Assembly: GCF_025567165.1 (NCBI RefSeq) | Contig: NZ_JAOQKC010000010.1 | Coordinates: forward strand, 57,545-121,544 | Length of the DNA stretch: 64,000 nucleotides | DNA from: Laedolimicola ammoniilytica | Lineage (GTDB): Bacteria; Bacillota; Clostridia; Lachnospirales; Lachnospiraceae | Reading direction: 5' to 3' | Part shown: piece after piece, positions 42,548-50,431 of the stretch | Layout of the letters: every line of letters starts with the position of its first letter | Numbering within the stretch: position 1 is the stretch's first letter | Translations under genes and position numbers: made by a program | The notes under the pieces: model-generated | Told to the model about the DNA's origin: nothing | The model's database searches: none | What the model saw: the letters and a program-made list of their open reading frames with translations, nothing else

Positions 42548-42570
42548 TTACTGAATCACTGATTCAGTAA
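42548..42570 (+). promoter_or_regulatory. Hairpin just before the rpsG ribosome site
   Basis: TTACTGAATC and GATTCAGTAA form a perfect 10-bp stem with a 3-nt loop, ending about 10 nt before AGGAGGG. A 14-bp palindrome TAGACAATTGTCTA also lies at 42425-42438. Confidence 0.65.
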
Positions 42571-42594
42571 GCATGTATTAAGGAGGGAAGTATT

Positions 42595-43065
42595 GTGGCA
42601 CGTAAAGGACATACTCAGAAAAGAGATGTATTAGCGGATCCGCTGTACAACAACAAGGTAGTCACCAAGCTTATCAACAACATCATGCTGGATGGTAAGA
42701 AGGGCGTGGCTCAGAAAATTGTTTACGGAGCATTCGAGAGAGTAGAGGCTAAGACAGAAAAGCCGGCTCTGGAAGTATTCGAAGAGGCAATGAACAACAT
42801 CATGCCGCTTCTCGAGGTAAAGGCAAGACGTGTCGGCGGAGCAACCTACCAGGTTCCGATCGAGGTTCGCGCTGATCGTCGTCAGGCTCTGGCTCTTCGC
42901 TGGATGACCATGTTCTCCCGTAAGCGCGGTGAGAAGACCATGGAAGAGCGTCTGGCAAATGAGATTATGGATGCAGCAAACAACACAGGCGCATCTGTAA
43001 AGAGAAAAGAAGACATGCACAAGATGGCAGAGGCAAACAAGGCGTTTGCACACTATCGTTTCTAA
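42595..43065 (+). CDS. rpsG: 30S ribosomal protein S7
   Basis: 156 residues from GTG 42595 with AAGGAGGGAAG upstream. MARKGHTQKRDVLADPLYNNKVVTKLINNIML and the C-terminal ANKAFAHYRF are standard. It binds the 3' domain of 16S rRNA and is the classic translational repressor of the str operon. fusA follows after 21 nt. Confidence 0.98.
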   Translation: MARKGHTQKRDVLADPLYNNKVVTKLINNIMLDGKKGVAQKIVYGAFERVEAKTEKPALEVFEEAMNNIMPLLEVKARRVGGATYQVPIEVRADRRQALALRWMTMFSRKRGEKTMEERLANEIMDAANNTGASVKRKEDMHKMAEANKAFAHYRF

Positions 43066-43086
43066 TTATTTGAGGAGGAAAATCCC

Positions 43087-45207
43087 GTGGCTGGAAGAGA
43101 ATATCCATTGGAGAGAACCAGAAATATCGGAATTATGGCTCATATCGATGCTGGTAAGACCACACTGACTGAGCGTATTCTGTATTACACTGGTGTAAAC
43201 TATAAGATTGGTGATACTCATGAAGGTACTGCTACCATGGACTGGATGGAGCAGGAGCAGGAGCGTGGTATCACCATCACTTCCGCTGCTACAACCTGTC
43301 ACTGGACGCTGCAGGAGCACTGCAAGCCGAAGCCGGGCGCATTAGAGAACCGTATCAATATCATTGATACCCCGGGCCACGTAGACTTTACGGTTGAGGT
43401 AGAGCGTTCCCTTCGTGTACTGGACGGCGCTGTCGGCGTGTTCTGTGCGAAGGGTGGTGTAGAGCCGCAGTCTGAGAACGTATGGCGTCAGGCTGATACC
43501 TACAATGTTCCCCGTATGGCATTCATCAACAAGATGGATATCTTGGGAGCAGATTTCTACAATGCAGTAGATATGATTAAAACCAGACTTGGCAAGAATG
43601 CCATCTGTCTGCAGCTTCCGATTGGTAAGGAAGACGAGTTCAAGGGAATCATCGACCTGTTCGAGATGCAGGCCTACATCTATAATGATGAAAAGGGCGA
43701 GGACATCTCCATCACAGAGATTCCGGAGGACATGAAGGACGAAGCAGAGCTCTATCACCAGGAGCTGATCGAGAAGATCTGCGAGCTGGATGACGACCTG
43801 ATGATGCAGTACCTTGAGGACGAGGGAGCATCTATCGCGGTTGAGGATCTGAAGAGAGTTCTTCGTAAAGCAACCTGTGAGTGTACAGCTGTTCCGGTTT
43901 GCTGCGGTACCGCATACAGAAATAAGGGAGTTCAGAAGCTTCTGGACGCTATTATCGAGTACATGCCGGCTCCGACAGATATCCCGTCTATCAAGGGAAC
44001 TGATATGGATGGCAATGAAGTAGAGCGTCATTCCTCTGATGATGAGCCGTTCTCCGCGCTTGCATTCAAGATCATGGCTGACCCGTTCGTAGGAAAGCTT
44101 GCATTCTTCCGTGTATACTCAGGAACCATGAATTCCGGTTCTTATGTATATAACTCAACTAAGCAGAAGAAGGAGCGTGTAGGACGTATCCTTCAGATGC
44201 ACGCAAATAAGAGAGCAGAGCTGGACAAGGTATATTCCGGTGACATCGCTGCAGCAGTTGGATTCAAGTTCACCACAACCGGTGATACCATCTGCGACGA
44301 GCAGCATCCGGTAATCCTGGAGTCCATGGAGTTCCCGGAGCCGGTTATCGAGCTGGCTATCGAGCCGAAGACCAAGGCTGGTCAGGGCAAGATGGGCGAG
44401 GCTCTTGCAAAGCTGGCAGAGGAGGATCCGACCTTCCGTGCGCATACCGATCAGGAGACTGGTCAGACTATCATCGCCGGAATGGGAGAGCTGCATCTGG
44501 AAATCATCGTAGACCGTCTGCTGCGTGAGTTCAAGGTAGAGGCTAACGTAGGCGCACCGCAGGTAGCTTACAAGGAGACCTTCACCAAGGCTGTTGACGT
44601 AGACAGCAAGTACGCTAAGCAGTCCGGTGGACGTGGACAGTACGGACACTGTAAGGTTCGCTTTGAGCCGATGGATGCCAACGGAGAAGAGCTGTTCAAG
44701 TTCGATTCCGAGGTTGTTGGTGGTGCGATTCCGAAGGAGTATATCCCGGCAGTCGGCGAAGGTATCGAAGAGGCGGCACAGTCCGGTATTCTGGGAGGCT
44801 TCCCGGTACTCGGCGTTCATGCTACCGTATACGATGGATCTTACCATGAGGTCGACTCCAGTGAGATGGCATTCCATATCGCTGGTTCCATGGCTTTCAA
44901 GGAGGCTATGCAGAAGGGTAATCCGGTACTGCTTGAGCCGATCATGAAGGTTGAGGTTACTACTCCGGAGGAGTACATGGGCGACGTTATCGGTGATATC
45001 AACAGCCGTCGTGGACGTATCGAGGGTATGGATGATATCGGCGGCGGTAAGATGATCCGTGGTTATGTACCGCTTGCAGAGATGTTCGGTTACTCCACAG
45101 ACCTGCGTTCCAAGACTCAGGGTCGTGGTAACTACTCCATGTTCTTCGAGAAGTACGAGCAGGTACCGAAGAATATCCAGGAGAAGGTACTCGCTGCTAA
45201 GAAATAA
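43087..45207 (+). CDS. fusA: Elongation factor G
   Basis: 706 residues from GTG 43087 (GAGGAGG upstream). GTPase motifs AHIDAGKTT, IDTPGHVDF and INKMDILGADF are complete, followed by EF-G domains II-V ending QEKVLAAKK. It drives ribosomal translocation. The strong bias to a few codons, unlike the mobile region downstream, fits a highly expressed gene. Confidence 0.98.
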   Translation: MAGREYPLERTRNIGIMAHIDAGKTTLTERILYYTGVNYKIGDTHEGTATMDWMEQEQERGITITSAATTCHWTLQEHCKPKPGALENRINIIDTPGHVDFTVEVERSLRVLDGAVGVFCAKGGVEPQSENVWRQADTYNVPRMAFINKMDILGADFYNAVDMIKTRLGKNAICLQLPIGKEDEFKGIIDLFEMQAYIYNDEKGEDISITEIPEDMKDEAELYHQELIEKICELDDDLMMQYLEDEGASIAVEDLKRVLRKATCECTAVPVCCGTAYRNKGVQKLLDAIIEYMPAPTDIPSIKGTDMDGNEVERHSSDDEPFSALAFKIMADPFVGKLAFFRVYSGTMNSGSYVYNSTKQKKERVGRILQMHANKRAELDKVYSGDIAAAVGFKFTTTGDTICDEQHPVILESMEFPEPVIELAIEPKTKAGQGKMGEALAKLAEEDPTFRAHTDQETGQTIIAGMGELHLEIIVDRLLREFKVEANVGAPQVAYKETFTKAVDVDSKYAKQSGGRGQYGHCKVRFEPMDANGEELFKFDSEVVGGAIPKEYIPAVGEGIEEAAQSGILGGFPVLGVHATVYDGSYHEVDSSEMAFHIAGSMAFKEAMQKGNPVLLEPIMKVEVTTPEEYMGDVIGDINSRRGRIEGMDDIGGGKMIRGYVPLAEMFGYSTDLRSKTQGRGNYSMFFEKYEQVPKNIQEKVLAAKK

Positions 45208-45220
45208 TGATAAAATAACT

Positions 45221-45247
45221 GCAATCCGGTAATTTTAGCCGGATTGC
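45221..45247 (+). terminator. Hairpin in the fusA-tuf gap
   Basis: GCAATCCGG and CCGGATTGC form a 9-bp stem with a 9-nt loop. No T run, so it is likely a partial terminator or processing signal in the 186-nt gap. Confidence 0.55.
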
Positions 45248-45393
45248 GGTAAAGAAATAAGCAAAATTCCTAAATTTTGCTTGAAAAATAAGGCTCTATG
45301 AAATATAATCAGAAGTAGCCGAGTTTTAATATCGAAACAGGAAAAAATCAACTTTTACCCTCAGGGTGAATGAATTCAAGGAGGACAATCAAA

Positions 45394-46587
45394 ATGGCTA
45401 AAGCTAAATTTGACAGAACAAAACCGCATTGTAATATCGGTACCATCGGTCACGTAGACCATGGTAAAACTACTCTGACTGCAGCTATCACAAAGGTTCT
45501 GGCAGCTCGTGTTGCTGGTAACACAGCTACAGACTTCGAGAACATCGACAAGGCTCCGGAAGAGAGAGAGCGTGGAATCACCATCTCTACTGCACACGTT
45601 GAGTATGAGACAGAGAAGAGACACTATGCACACGTTGACTGCCCGGGCCATGCTGACTATGTAAAGAACATGATCACTGGTGCAGCACAGATGGACGGCG
45701 CTATCCTGGTAGTAGCAGCTACCGATGGTGTTATGGCTCAGACTAAGGAGCACATCCTTCTGTCCCGTCAGGTAGGCGTTCCCTACATCGTAGTATTCAT
45801 GAACAAGTGCGACATGGTAGACGATGAGGAGCTGCTTGAGCTGGTAGACATGGAGATCCGTGAGCTGCTGAACGAGTACGAGTTCCCGGGAGATGACACT
45901 CCGATCATCCAGGGTTCCGCTCTGAAGGCTCTTGAGGATCCGATGGGACCGTGGGGAGACAAGGTTATGGAGCTGATGGATGCAGTTGATAGCTGGATTC
46001 CGGATCCGAAGCGTGCTACAGACCAGCCGTTCCTGATGCCGGTCGAGGACGTATTCACCATCACAGGTCGTGGTACTGTTGCTACCGGCCGTGTTGAGCG
46101 TGGTGTTCTGCATCTGAATGAGGAAGTTGAGATCGTTGGTATTAAGGAAGAGACTCGTAAGACCGTTGTAACCGGTATCGAGATGTTCCGTAAGCTGCTT
46201 GACGAGGCTCAGGCTGGTGACAACATCGGAGCTCTGCTTCGTGGTGTTCAGAGAACCGAGATCGAAAGAGGTCAGGTTATCGTTAAGCCGGGCAGCATCA
46301 CCTGCCATACAAAGTTCACCGCTCAGGTTTACGTTCTGACAAAGGACGAGGGTGGCCGTCATACACCGTTCTTCAACAACTACAGACCGCAGTTCTACTT
46401 CCGTACAACTGACGTTACTGGCGTTTGCAACCTGCCGGCTGGTACAGAGATGTGCATGCCTGGTGACAACGTAGAGATGACCATCGAGCTGATCCACCCG
46501 ATCGCTATGGAGCAGGGTCTTACATTCGCTATCCGCGAGGGTGGCCGTACAGTAGGATCTGGACGTGTTGCTACAATCGTTGAGTAA
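45394..46587 (+). CDS. tuf: Elongation factor Tu
   Basis: 397 residues from ATG 45394, with AAGGAGG 9 nt upstream; the in-frame codon at 45370 is not the start. GHVDHGKTT, DCPGHADY and NKCDMVDD are the GTPase motifs. It brings aminoacyl-tRNA to the ribosome. Last gene of the str operon. Confidence 0.98.
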   Translation: MAKAKFDRTKPHCNIGTIGHVDHGKTTLTAAITKVLAARVAGNTATDFENIDKAPEERERGITISTAHVEYETEKRHYAHVDCPGHADYVKNMITGAAQMDGAILVVAATDGVMAQTKEHILLSRQVGVPYIVVFMNKCDMVDDEELLELVDMEIRELLNEYEFPGDDTPIIQGSALKALEDPMGPWGDKVMELMDAVDSWIPDPKRATDQPFLMPVEDVFTITGRGTVATGRVERGVLHLNEEVEIVGIKEETRKTVVTGIEMFRKLLDEAQAGDNIGALLRGVQRTEIERGQVIVKPGSITCHTKFTAQVYVLTKDEGGRHTPFFNNYRPQFYFRTTDVTGVCNLPAGTEMCMPGDNVEMTIELIHPIAMEQGLTFAIREGGRTVGSGRVATIVE

Positions 46588-46610
46588 TCACAATTTATAC
46601 AGTAAAATCA

Positions 46611-46643
46611 AGGCTTCTGGGGAATTCCCCGGAAGCCTTTTTT
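46611..46643 (+). terminator. Terminator of the str operon
   Basis: AGGCTTCTGGGG pairs with CCCCGGAAGCCT and is followed by TTTTTT. The first mobile element begins within about 100 bp. Confidence 0.88.
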
Positions 46644-46745
46644 ATGTCCGTATGTGTGAAAACAGAGCTGAGCGGTGCCAAAACGGTGCCAAAAATCAAA
46701 ATTCCGGTGCTTTTATAGAACCAAAATAGAACCACGGGTGGTAAT

Positions 46746-47228
46746 TTACCAGCCTTTGATCTGCTTGATCTGCTCTGCCCGTTCCGGATCTCGGTGATAC
46801 TGAAGCTTGAGTTGTATGGTGTCTACGACTTCTTTTCTGGCCTCGTCGTCCAACTGATAAAAAGAGGTAAGTAAGTTATCCACGTCCGGCATACTGTTTT
46901 TGCCGAAAAGGTACATCAGCGGGAACATGGAATTTTTCAGATATGTTTTTACACGGCTGCCATCCAGTGCTCCGTTCAGTCCGTCCGGCAGCGTCGGATA
47001 GATTTCTTCTTCTTTAATCGTTCCAGAGAAAGGGCTGGCGGAGCAGATCTCGTTGACGTCAATGCCCAGCTCATTTGCTAATCGCAGCGCAAAATCAAAG
47101 CGTATGTTGGAATCCTTCTGAATAATAGAATAGAGTGTCGTGGCGCTGATTCCGGTCGCCTTAGAAATTTTCCTTACGTTCGTTCCTTTTTCATCCAGAT
47201 ATTCTTTTAACTTTTTCCCGTCTCCCAT
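46746..47228 (-). CDS. XRE-family repressor of element 1
   Basis: 160 residues, minus strand, AGGAGG before the ATG. An N-terminal helix-turn-helix (VRKISKATGISATTLYSIIQKDSNIRFDFALRLANELG) is followed by an uncharacterised helical region. It diverges from the xis-int genes across a 240-bp gap with three TACGA-type dyads, the usual arrangement for an element repressor. Confidence 0.85.
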   Translation of the reverse strand: MGDGKKLKEYLDEKGTNVRKISKATGISATTLYSIIQKDSNIRFDFALRLANELGIDVNEICSASPFSGTIKEEEIYPTLPDGLNGALDGSRVKTYLKNSMFPLMYLFGKNSMPDVDNLLTSFYQLDDEARKEVVDTIQLKLQYHRDPERAEQIKQIKGW

Positions 47229-47334
47229 AATGACCTCCTAAATTCATAAACAGGATTGTTACGATTTACATACATATATTTCATCATAACATATTTACGA
47301 AAAACATAAAAGCAAAAATTCCACAAAATAAATA

Positions 47335-47414
47335 TACGAATATCGTAAAAATATTTGATACGAGATATTGACATACGTGCGAAGCAGTGATAATATGAAT
47401 TTACGAAATTCGTA
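47335..47414 (+). promoter_or_regulatory. xis-int promoter with repressor dyads
   Basis: TTGACA (47368-47373), 17-nt spacer, TAATAT (47391-47396). TACGAAATTCGTA (47402-47414), a perfect dyad, covers the start of transcription; TACGAATATCGTA (47335-47347) is one mismatch off and lies upstream. A half-like TTTACGAAAAA near 47295 may control the repressor gene. Confidence 0.8.
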
Positions 47415-47472
47415 CACCAAGAAAATACAGAATATGTAACGAAGTTCGAAAAGGAGAAGGGAGGAAGAATGA

Positions 47473-47667
47473 ATGGCAGATTACAAGTATATGATGAATG
47501 CCGACGATGTAGCAAGAGAGCTCAACTGCTCAAAGTCTCATGCGTACAAGCTGGTCAGGAGAATGAATGTTGAGCTGGCACAGCAAGGTTATCTTACCAT
47601 GGCGGGCAAGATTCCAAGAGCATACTGGGCGAAGAAGATGTACGGGTACGAGTTATCCGCAGGCTGA
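47473..47667 (+). CDS. Excisionase / AlpA-like helix-turn-helix protein
   Basis: 64 residues with a MerR/Xis-type HTH (MMNADDVARELNCSKSHAYKLVRRMN). GGGAGGAAG is upstream. Placed directly before the integrase gene, so directing excision is the likely role. Confidence 0.8.
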   Translation: MADYKYMMNADDVARELNCSKSHAYKLVRRMNVELAQQGYLTMAGKIPRAYWAKKMYGYELSAG

Positions 47668-47680
47668 AAGGAGTGAGAAG

Positions 47681-48766
47681 ATGGCCTATAAGGAAAAGGA
47701 CACGAAGACGTGGACGGCTCAATGGTTTGAAAGAAATGCCAGAGGCGAAAACAAAAAACGAAGAAAGAGGGGATTTACTACAAAACGAGAAGCATTGGAA
47801 TATGAACGGCAAAAGAAGCTGAGTAACGTGCGAAGCATGAATATGAAGCTGAGCGAGTTTATGGAGGTATATTTTGCAGACAAACAAAACGAATTGAAAG
47901 AGCGGACAATGAAGAATAAACGATATATGATGGAGCAACACATTATCCCATATTTTGGCGAGCAAATGTTGAGTGAGATAAGCGCCGGGCAGATTCTTCA
48001 GTGGCAGAATGAAATGCAGATGAAAGGGTTTTCGGAATCATATCTGCGAATGATACAGAATCAGCTGACCTGCCTGTTTACTCATGCCAGCAAGATTTAT
48101 GATTTAAAGACGAATCCTTGTAAAAAGGTGAAACGTATGGGAAGCTCAGATAATCGAAGCCTGGACTTCTGGACAGTAGAGGAATACCGGAAGTTCATTC
48201 AGACTATGGAGCCGGGGACAAGGTACTATCTCATTTTTGAAATCCTGTTCTGGACAGGTTGTAGAATCGGAGAGTTGCTGGCCCTGACGCCCGGAGATAT
48301 TGATTTTCGGAAGAATCAGATCAGTATCACAAAAACCTATTATCGCACGGATGGAAAGGATATGATTACGGAGCCAAAGACAAAGCAGTCCGTGAGAGTG
48401 ATAGAAATACCGGAGTTTCTGAAAAAAGAAATCGAGGAATTTGTCGATGGACATTATGGCATGCCCAGAAATGAAAGGCTGTTTCCAATCGTACAAGAAG
48501 CAGTACAGCATAAAATGAAGCGGGAGATAGAGAAGGCCGGACTGAAAAGAATCCGGGTGCATGATCTGAGGCATTCGCACGTGGCGTATCTGATTAACAG
48601 AGGCATTGAACCAATTTTGATAAAGGAGCGATTAGGACATAAGGATATTCGAATTACACTGAACACTTATGGTCATCTGTATCCGAATCAGCAGAGAAGG
48701 GTGGCGGATTTGCTGGACGATGAACAGGAAAAAAGTCCCGACAGCGGCAACTGTCAGGACTCATGA
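47681..48766 (+). CDS. Tyrosine recombinase/integrase of element 1
   Basis: 361 residues from ATG 47681 with AAGGAGTG upstream. It has an N-terminal AP2-like arm-binding domain (KTWTAQWFERNARGENKKRRKRGF), a SAM-like core-binding domain and the catalytic domain: Arg195 (TGCRIGE), His294-Arg297 (HDLRHSH), GHKDI and Tyr330 (NTYGHLYP). It catalyses integration and excision. A hairpin AGTCCCGACAG/CTGTCAGGACT overlaps its last codons. Confidence 0.93.
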   Translation: MAYKEKDTKTWTAQWFERNARGENKKRRKRGFTTKREALEYERQKKLSNVRSMNMKLSEFMEVYFADKQNELKERTMKNKRYMMEQHIIPYFGEQMLSEISAGQILQWQNEMQMKGFSESYLRMIQNQLTCLFTHASKIYDLKTNPCKKVKRMGSSDNRSLDFWTVEEYRKFIQTMEPGTRYYLIFEILFWTGCRIGELLALTPGDIDFRKNQISITKTYYRTDGKDMITEPKTKQSVRVIEIPEFLKKEIEEFVDGHYGMPRNERLFPIVQEAVQHKMKREIEKAGLKRIRVHDLRHSHVAYLINRGIEPILIKERLGHKDIRITLNTYGHLYPNQQRRVADLLDDEQEKSPDSGNCQDS

Positions 48767-48772
48767 TAACAG

Positions 48773-48823
48773 GAACAATCTGCTATCCGTATGTAACTAC
48801 AACATCAGTATAGCAGGTTGTTC
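48773..48823. repeat. 14-bp inverted repeat between int and the ATPase gene
   Basis: GAACAATCTGCTAT (48773-48786) and ATAGCAGGTTGTTC (48810-48823) pair at 13 of 14 positions around 23 nt. Possible replication origin or operator for the downstream genes. Confidence 0.6.
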
Positions 48824-48854
48824 TCCACGTGACAAATAGAAAATGGAGGACTTT

Positions 48855-49838
48855 ATGGAAGATATAAGAACAGAATTGAAAATGATTAAAATGTCGGATA
48901 TCGAAGCTCAGGAGATAGAATGGCTCTGGTATCCGTATATCGCTTATGGCAAGCTGGCAATCGTCCAGGGCGACCCGGGAGACGGCAAGACCACGTTAAT
49001 ACTGAATCTGGCAGCGAAACTGACCAAAGGCGAAGGCCTGGATGAAAATATGAAGGTGACGGAGCCTATGAACGTCATTTATCAGACTGCGGAGGACGGG
49101 CTGGCCGATACCGTGAAACCGAGGCTGTTGCAGGCCGGAGCTGACTGCGAAAAGGTACTGGTGATTGATGAAAGCGAGAAATCCTTGTCCATGCTGGACG
49201 AACGAATCGAGGAAGCACTGATAAAGACAGGAGCTAGAGTTCTGATTCTGGACCCGATACAGGCTTATCTGGGTTCCGGCACAGATATGAACCGGGCCAA
49301 TGAGGTGCGGAACATGACCAAGCGGCTAGCAGCTCTGGCAGAAAAATATAAATGTGCAATTATCTTGATTGGACACATGAATAAAGCCGCCGGGAACAAG
49401 GCTGCATACCGGGGTATGGGTTCAATAGACTTCTATGCGGTGGCCAGGAGCGTGCTTCTGGTCGGCAGAGTAGAGGGAGAACCGAATATCCGGGCAATGG
49501 TGCAGATTAAGAATAACCTGGCAGAATTTGGTCATGCAAAGGCCTTCAGACTGTCGGAGGAGGGCTTCCGCTGGTTGGGAGATTATGAGATTACTGCCGA
49601 CGAGGTACTGGGAGGCTATGCGCCGAAGATAAATAAGTTGGAACAGGCGAAGGATTTGCTGCGGGAATTATCGAAAGAACTGGAAAAAGTAGAGAGTAAT
49701 AGTATCTACGATATGGCCAAAGAGCAGAACATTTCCAAAAGGACATTGGAAAACGCCAAGAGGGAAATGGGGATCCGGGCGAAAAGAGAGAATGGTAGCT
49801 GGTACTGGCCTCTGGACAGGGAAAAGTTATTAAAGTAA
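48855..49838 (+). CDS. RecA-fold (RepA/DnaB-like) ATPase
   Basis: 327 residues. ATG 48855 is preferred because GGAGG lies 5 nt before it. Walker A GDPGDGKT at 39-46, Walker B VLILDPIQAYLG, and IILIGHMNKAAG, as in hexameric RepA-like helicases of plasmids and integrated elements. The C-terminus (MAKEQNISKRTLENAKREMGIRAKRENGSWYW) is a winged-helix-like DNA-binding segment. It could support replication of the excised circle. Confidence 0.82.
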   Translation: MEDIRTELKMIKMSDIEAQEIEWLWYPYIAYGKLAIVQGDPGDGKTTLILNLAAKLTKGEGLDENMKVTEPMNVIYQTAEDGLADTVKPRLLQAGADCEKVLVIDESEKSLSMLDERIEEALIKTGARVLILDPIQAYLGSGTDMNRANEVRNMTKRLAALAEKYKCAIILIGHMNKAAGNKAAYRGMGSIDFYAVARSVLLVGRVEGEPNIRAMVQIKNNLAEFGHAKAFRLSEEGFRWLGDYEITADEVLGGYAPKINKLEQAKDLLRELSKELEKVESNSIYDMAKEQNISKRTLENAKREMGIRAKRENGSWYWPLDREKLLK

Positions 49839-49942
49839 GAACGCAACAACGCAGAGTATCTATATTTTGCGGAGAAGGACATTGCAAGGTCGCAATAAAC
49901 GATAGACCTTGCAGTGTTGCGGCCTTAGAGAAAGGAGCGAAA

Positions 49943-50176
49943 ATGAAGCAGGTACAGATTTCAGAAGAATTGTTTCAGGCATTGGTGAAATATCATCTTG
50001 TAGGAATGGAAGACTACCGGGAGGAGATAGAAAAGGGACTGGAAAGCAAACTGGAGAGTATGACCAGACGGCAATTCTATTCGACTTACAAGACAGCAGC
50101 GACCGAAGGAGAGCGGGAAGAGGCAAGACAGAAATATCTGGACAAGGTGGGAATGCACCGGGATTTTCAGAGATAG
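49943..50176 (+). CDS. Small coiled-coil protein of mobile elements
   Basis: 77 residues, helical and charged (MKQVQISEELFQALVKYHL, EEIEKGLESKLESM, REEARQKYLDKVGMHRDFQR). Such proteins are frequent beside MobA/MobL relaxases in Firmicutes elements and are often wrongly named complexin-2. AAAGGAG is upstream; a hairpin GCAAGGTC/GACCTTGC (49884-49912) precedes it. Function unknown; a relaxosome accessory is possible. Confidence 0.65.
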   Translation: MKQVQISEELFQALVKYHLVGMEDYREEIEKGLESKLESMTRRQFYSTYKTAATEGEREEARQKYLDKVGMHRDFQR

Positions 50177-50308
50177 GATTCCTCTGTAGATAGGAAAACG
50201 AGAGCGTGACACGCTCCCGTAAAAGACAACCAGGACGGAAGTCACAGGGCGAAGACGGGAGTTTGAAGCTGCTCCGGGAAAGGATTTAGAAGCCCTCGGC
50301 GTTTGAGA

Positions 50309-50418
50309 GCGAAATACACCCATCGCACAAACTTCGTTTATGCTCTGTGTATTTCGCCCTTGCAGGGGGCTTGGCTGCCGAAAGGCAGAGAGTTCGTAAA
50401 CAGGCGCCGGAGCGCCTA
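50309..50418 (+). other. Probable origin of transfer (oriT)
   Basis: GCGAAATACAC (50309-50319) and GTGTATTTCGC (50347-50357) form a perfect 11-bp inverted repeat with a 27-nt loop, followed by CCTTGCAGGGGGCTTGGC and two tight hairpins, CTGCC-GAAA-GGCAG and AGGCGC-CGGA-GCGCCT. It lies directly upstream of the relaxase gene, the usual oriT place. Another hairpin lies at 50199-50221. Confidence 0.75.
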
Positions 50419-50431
50419 CTCACAAAGAAAG

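Noticed and set aside
49943..50176. Complexin-2 as the product name for the 77-residue protein
   Set aside because: That name comes from a eukaryotic synaptic protein and reflects only coiled-coil composition.
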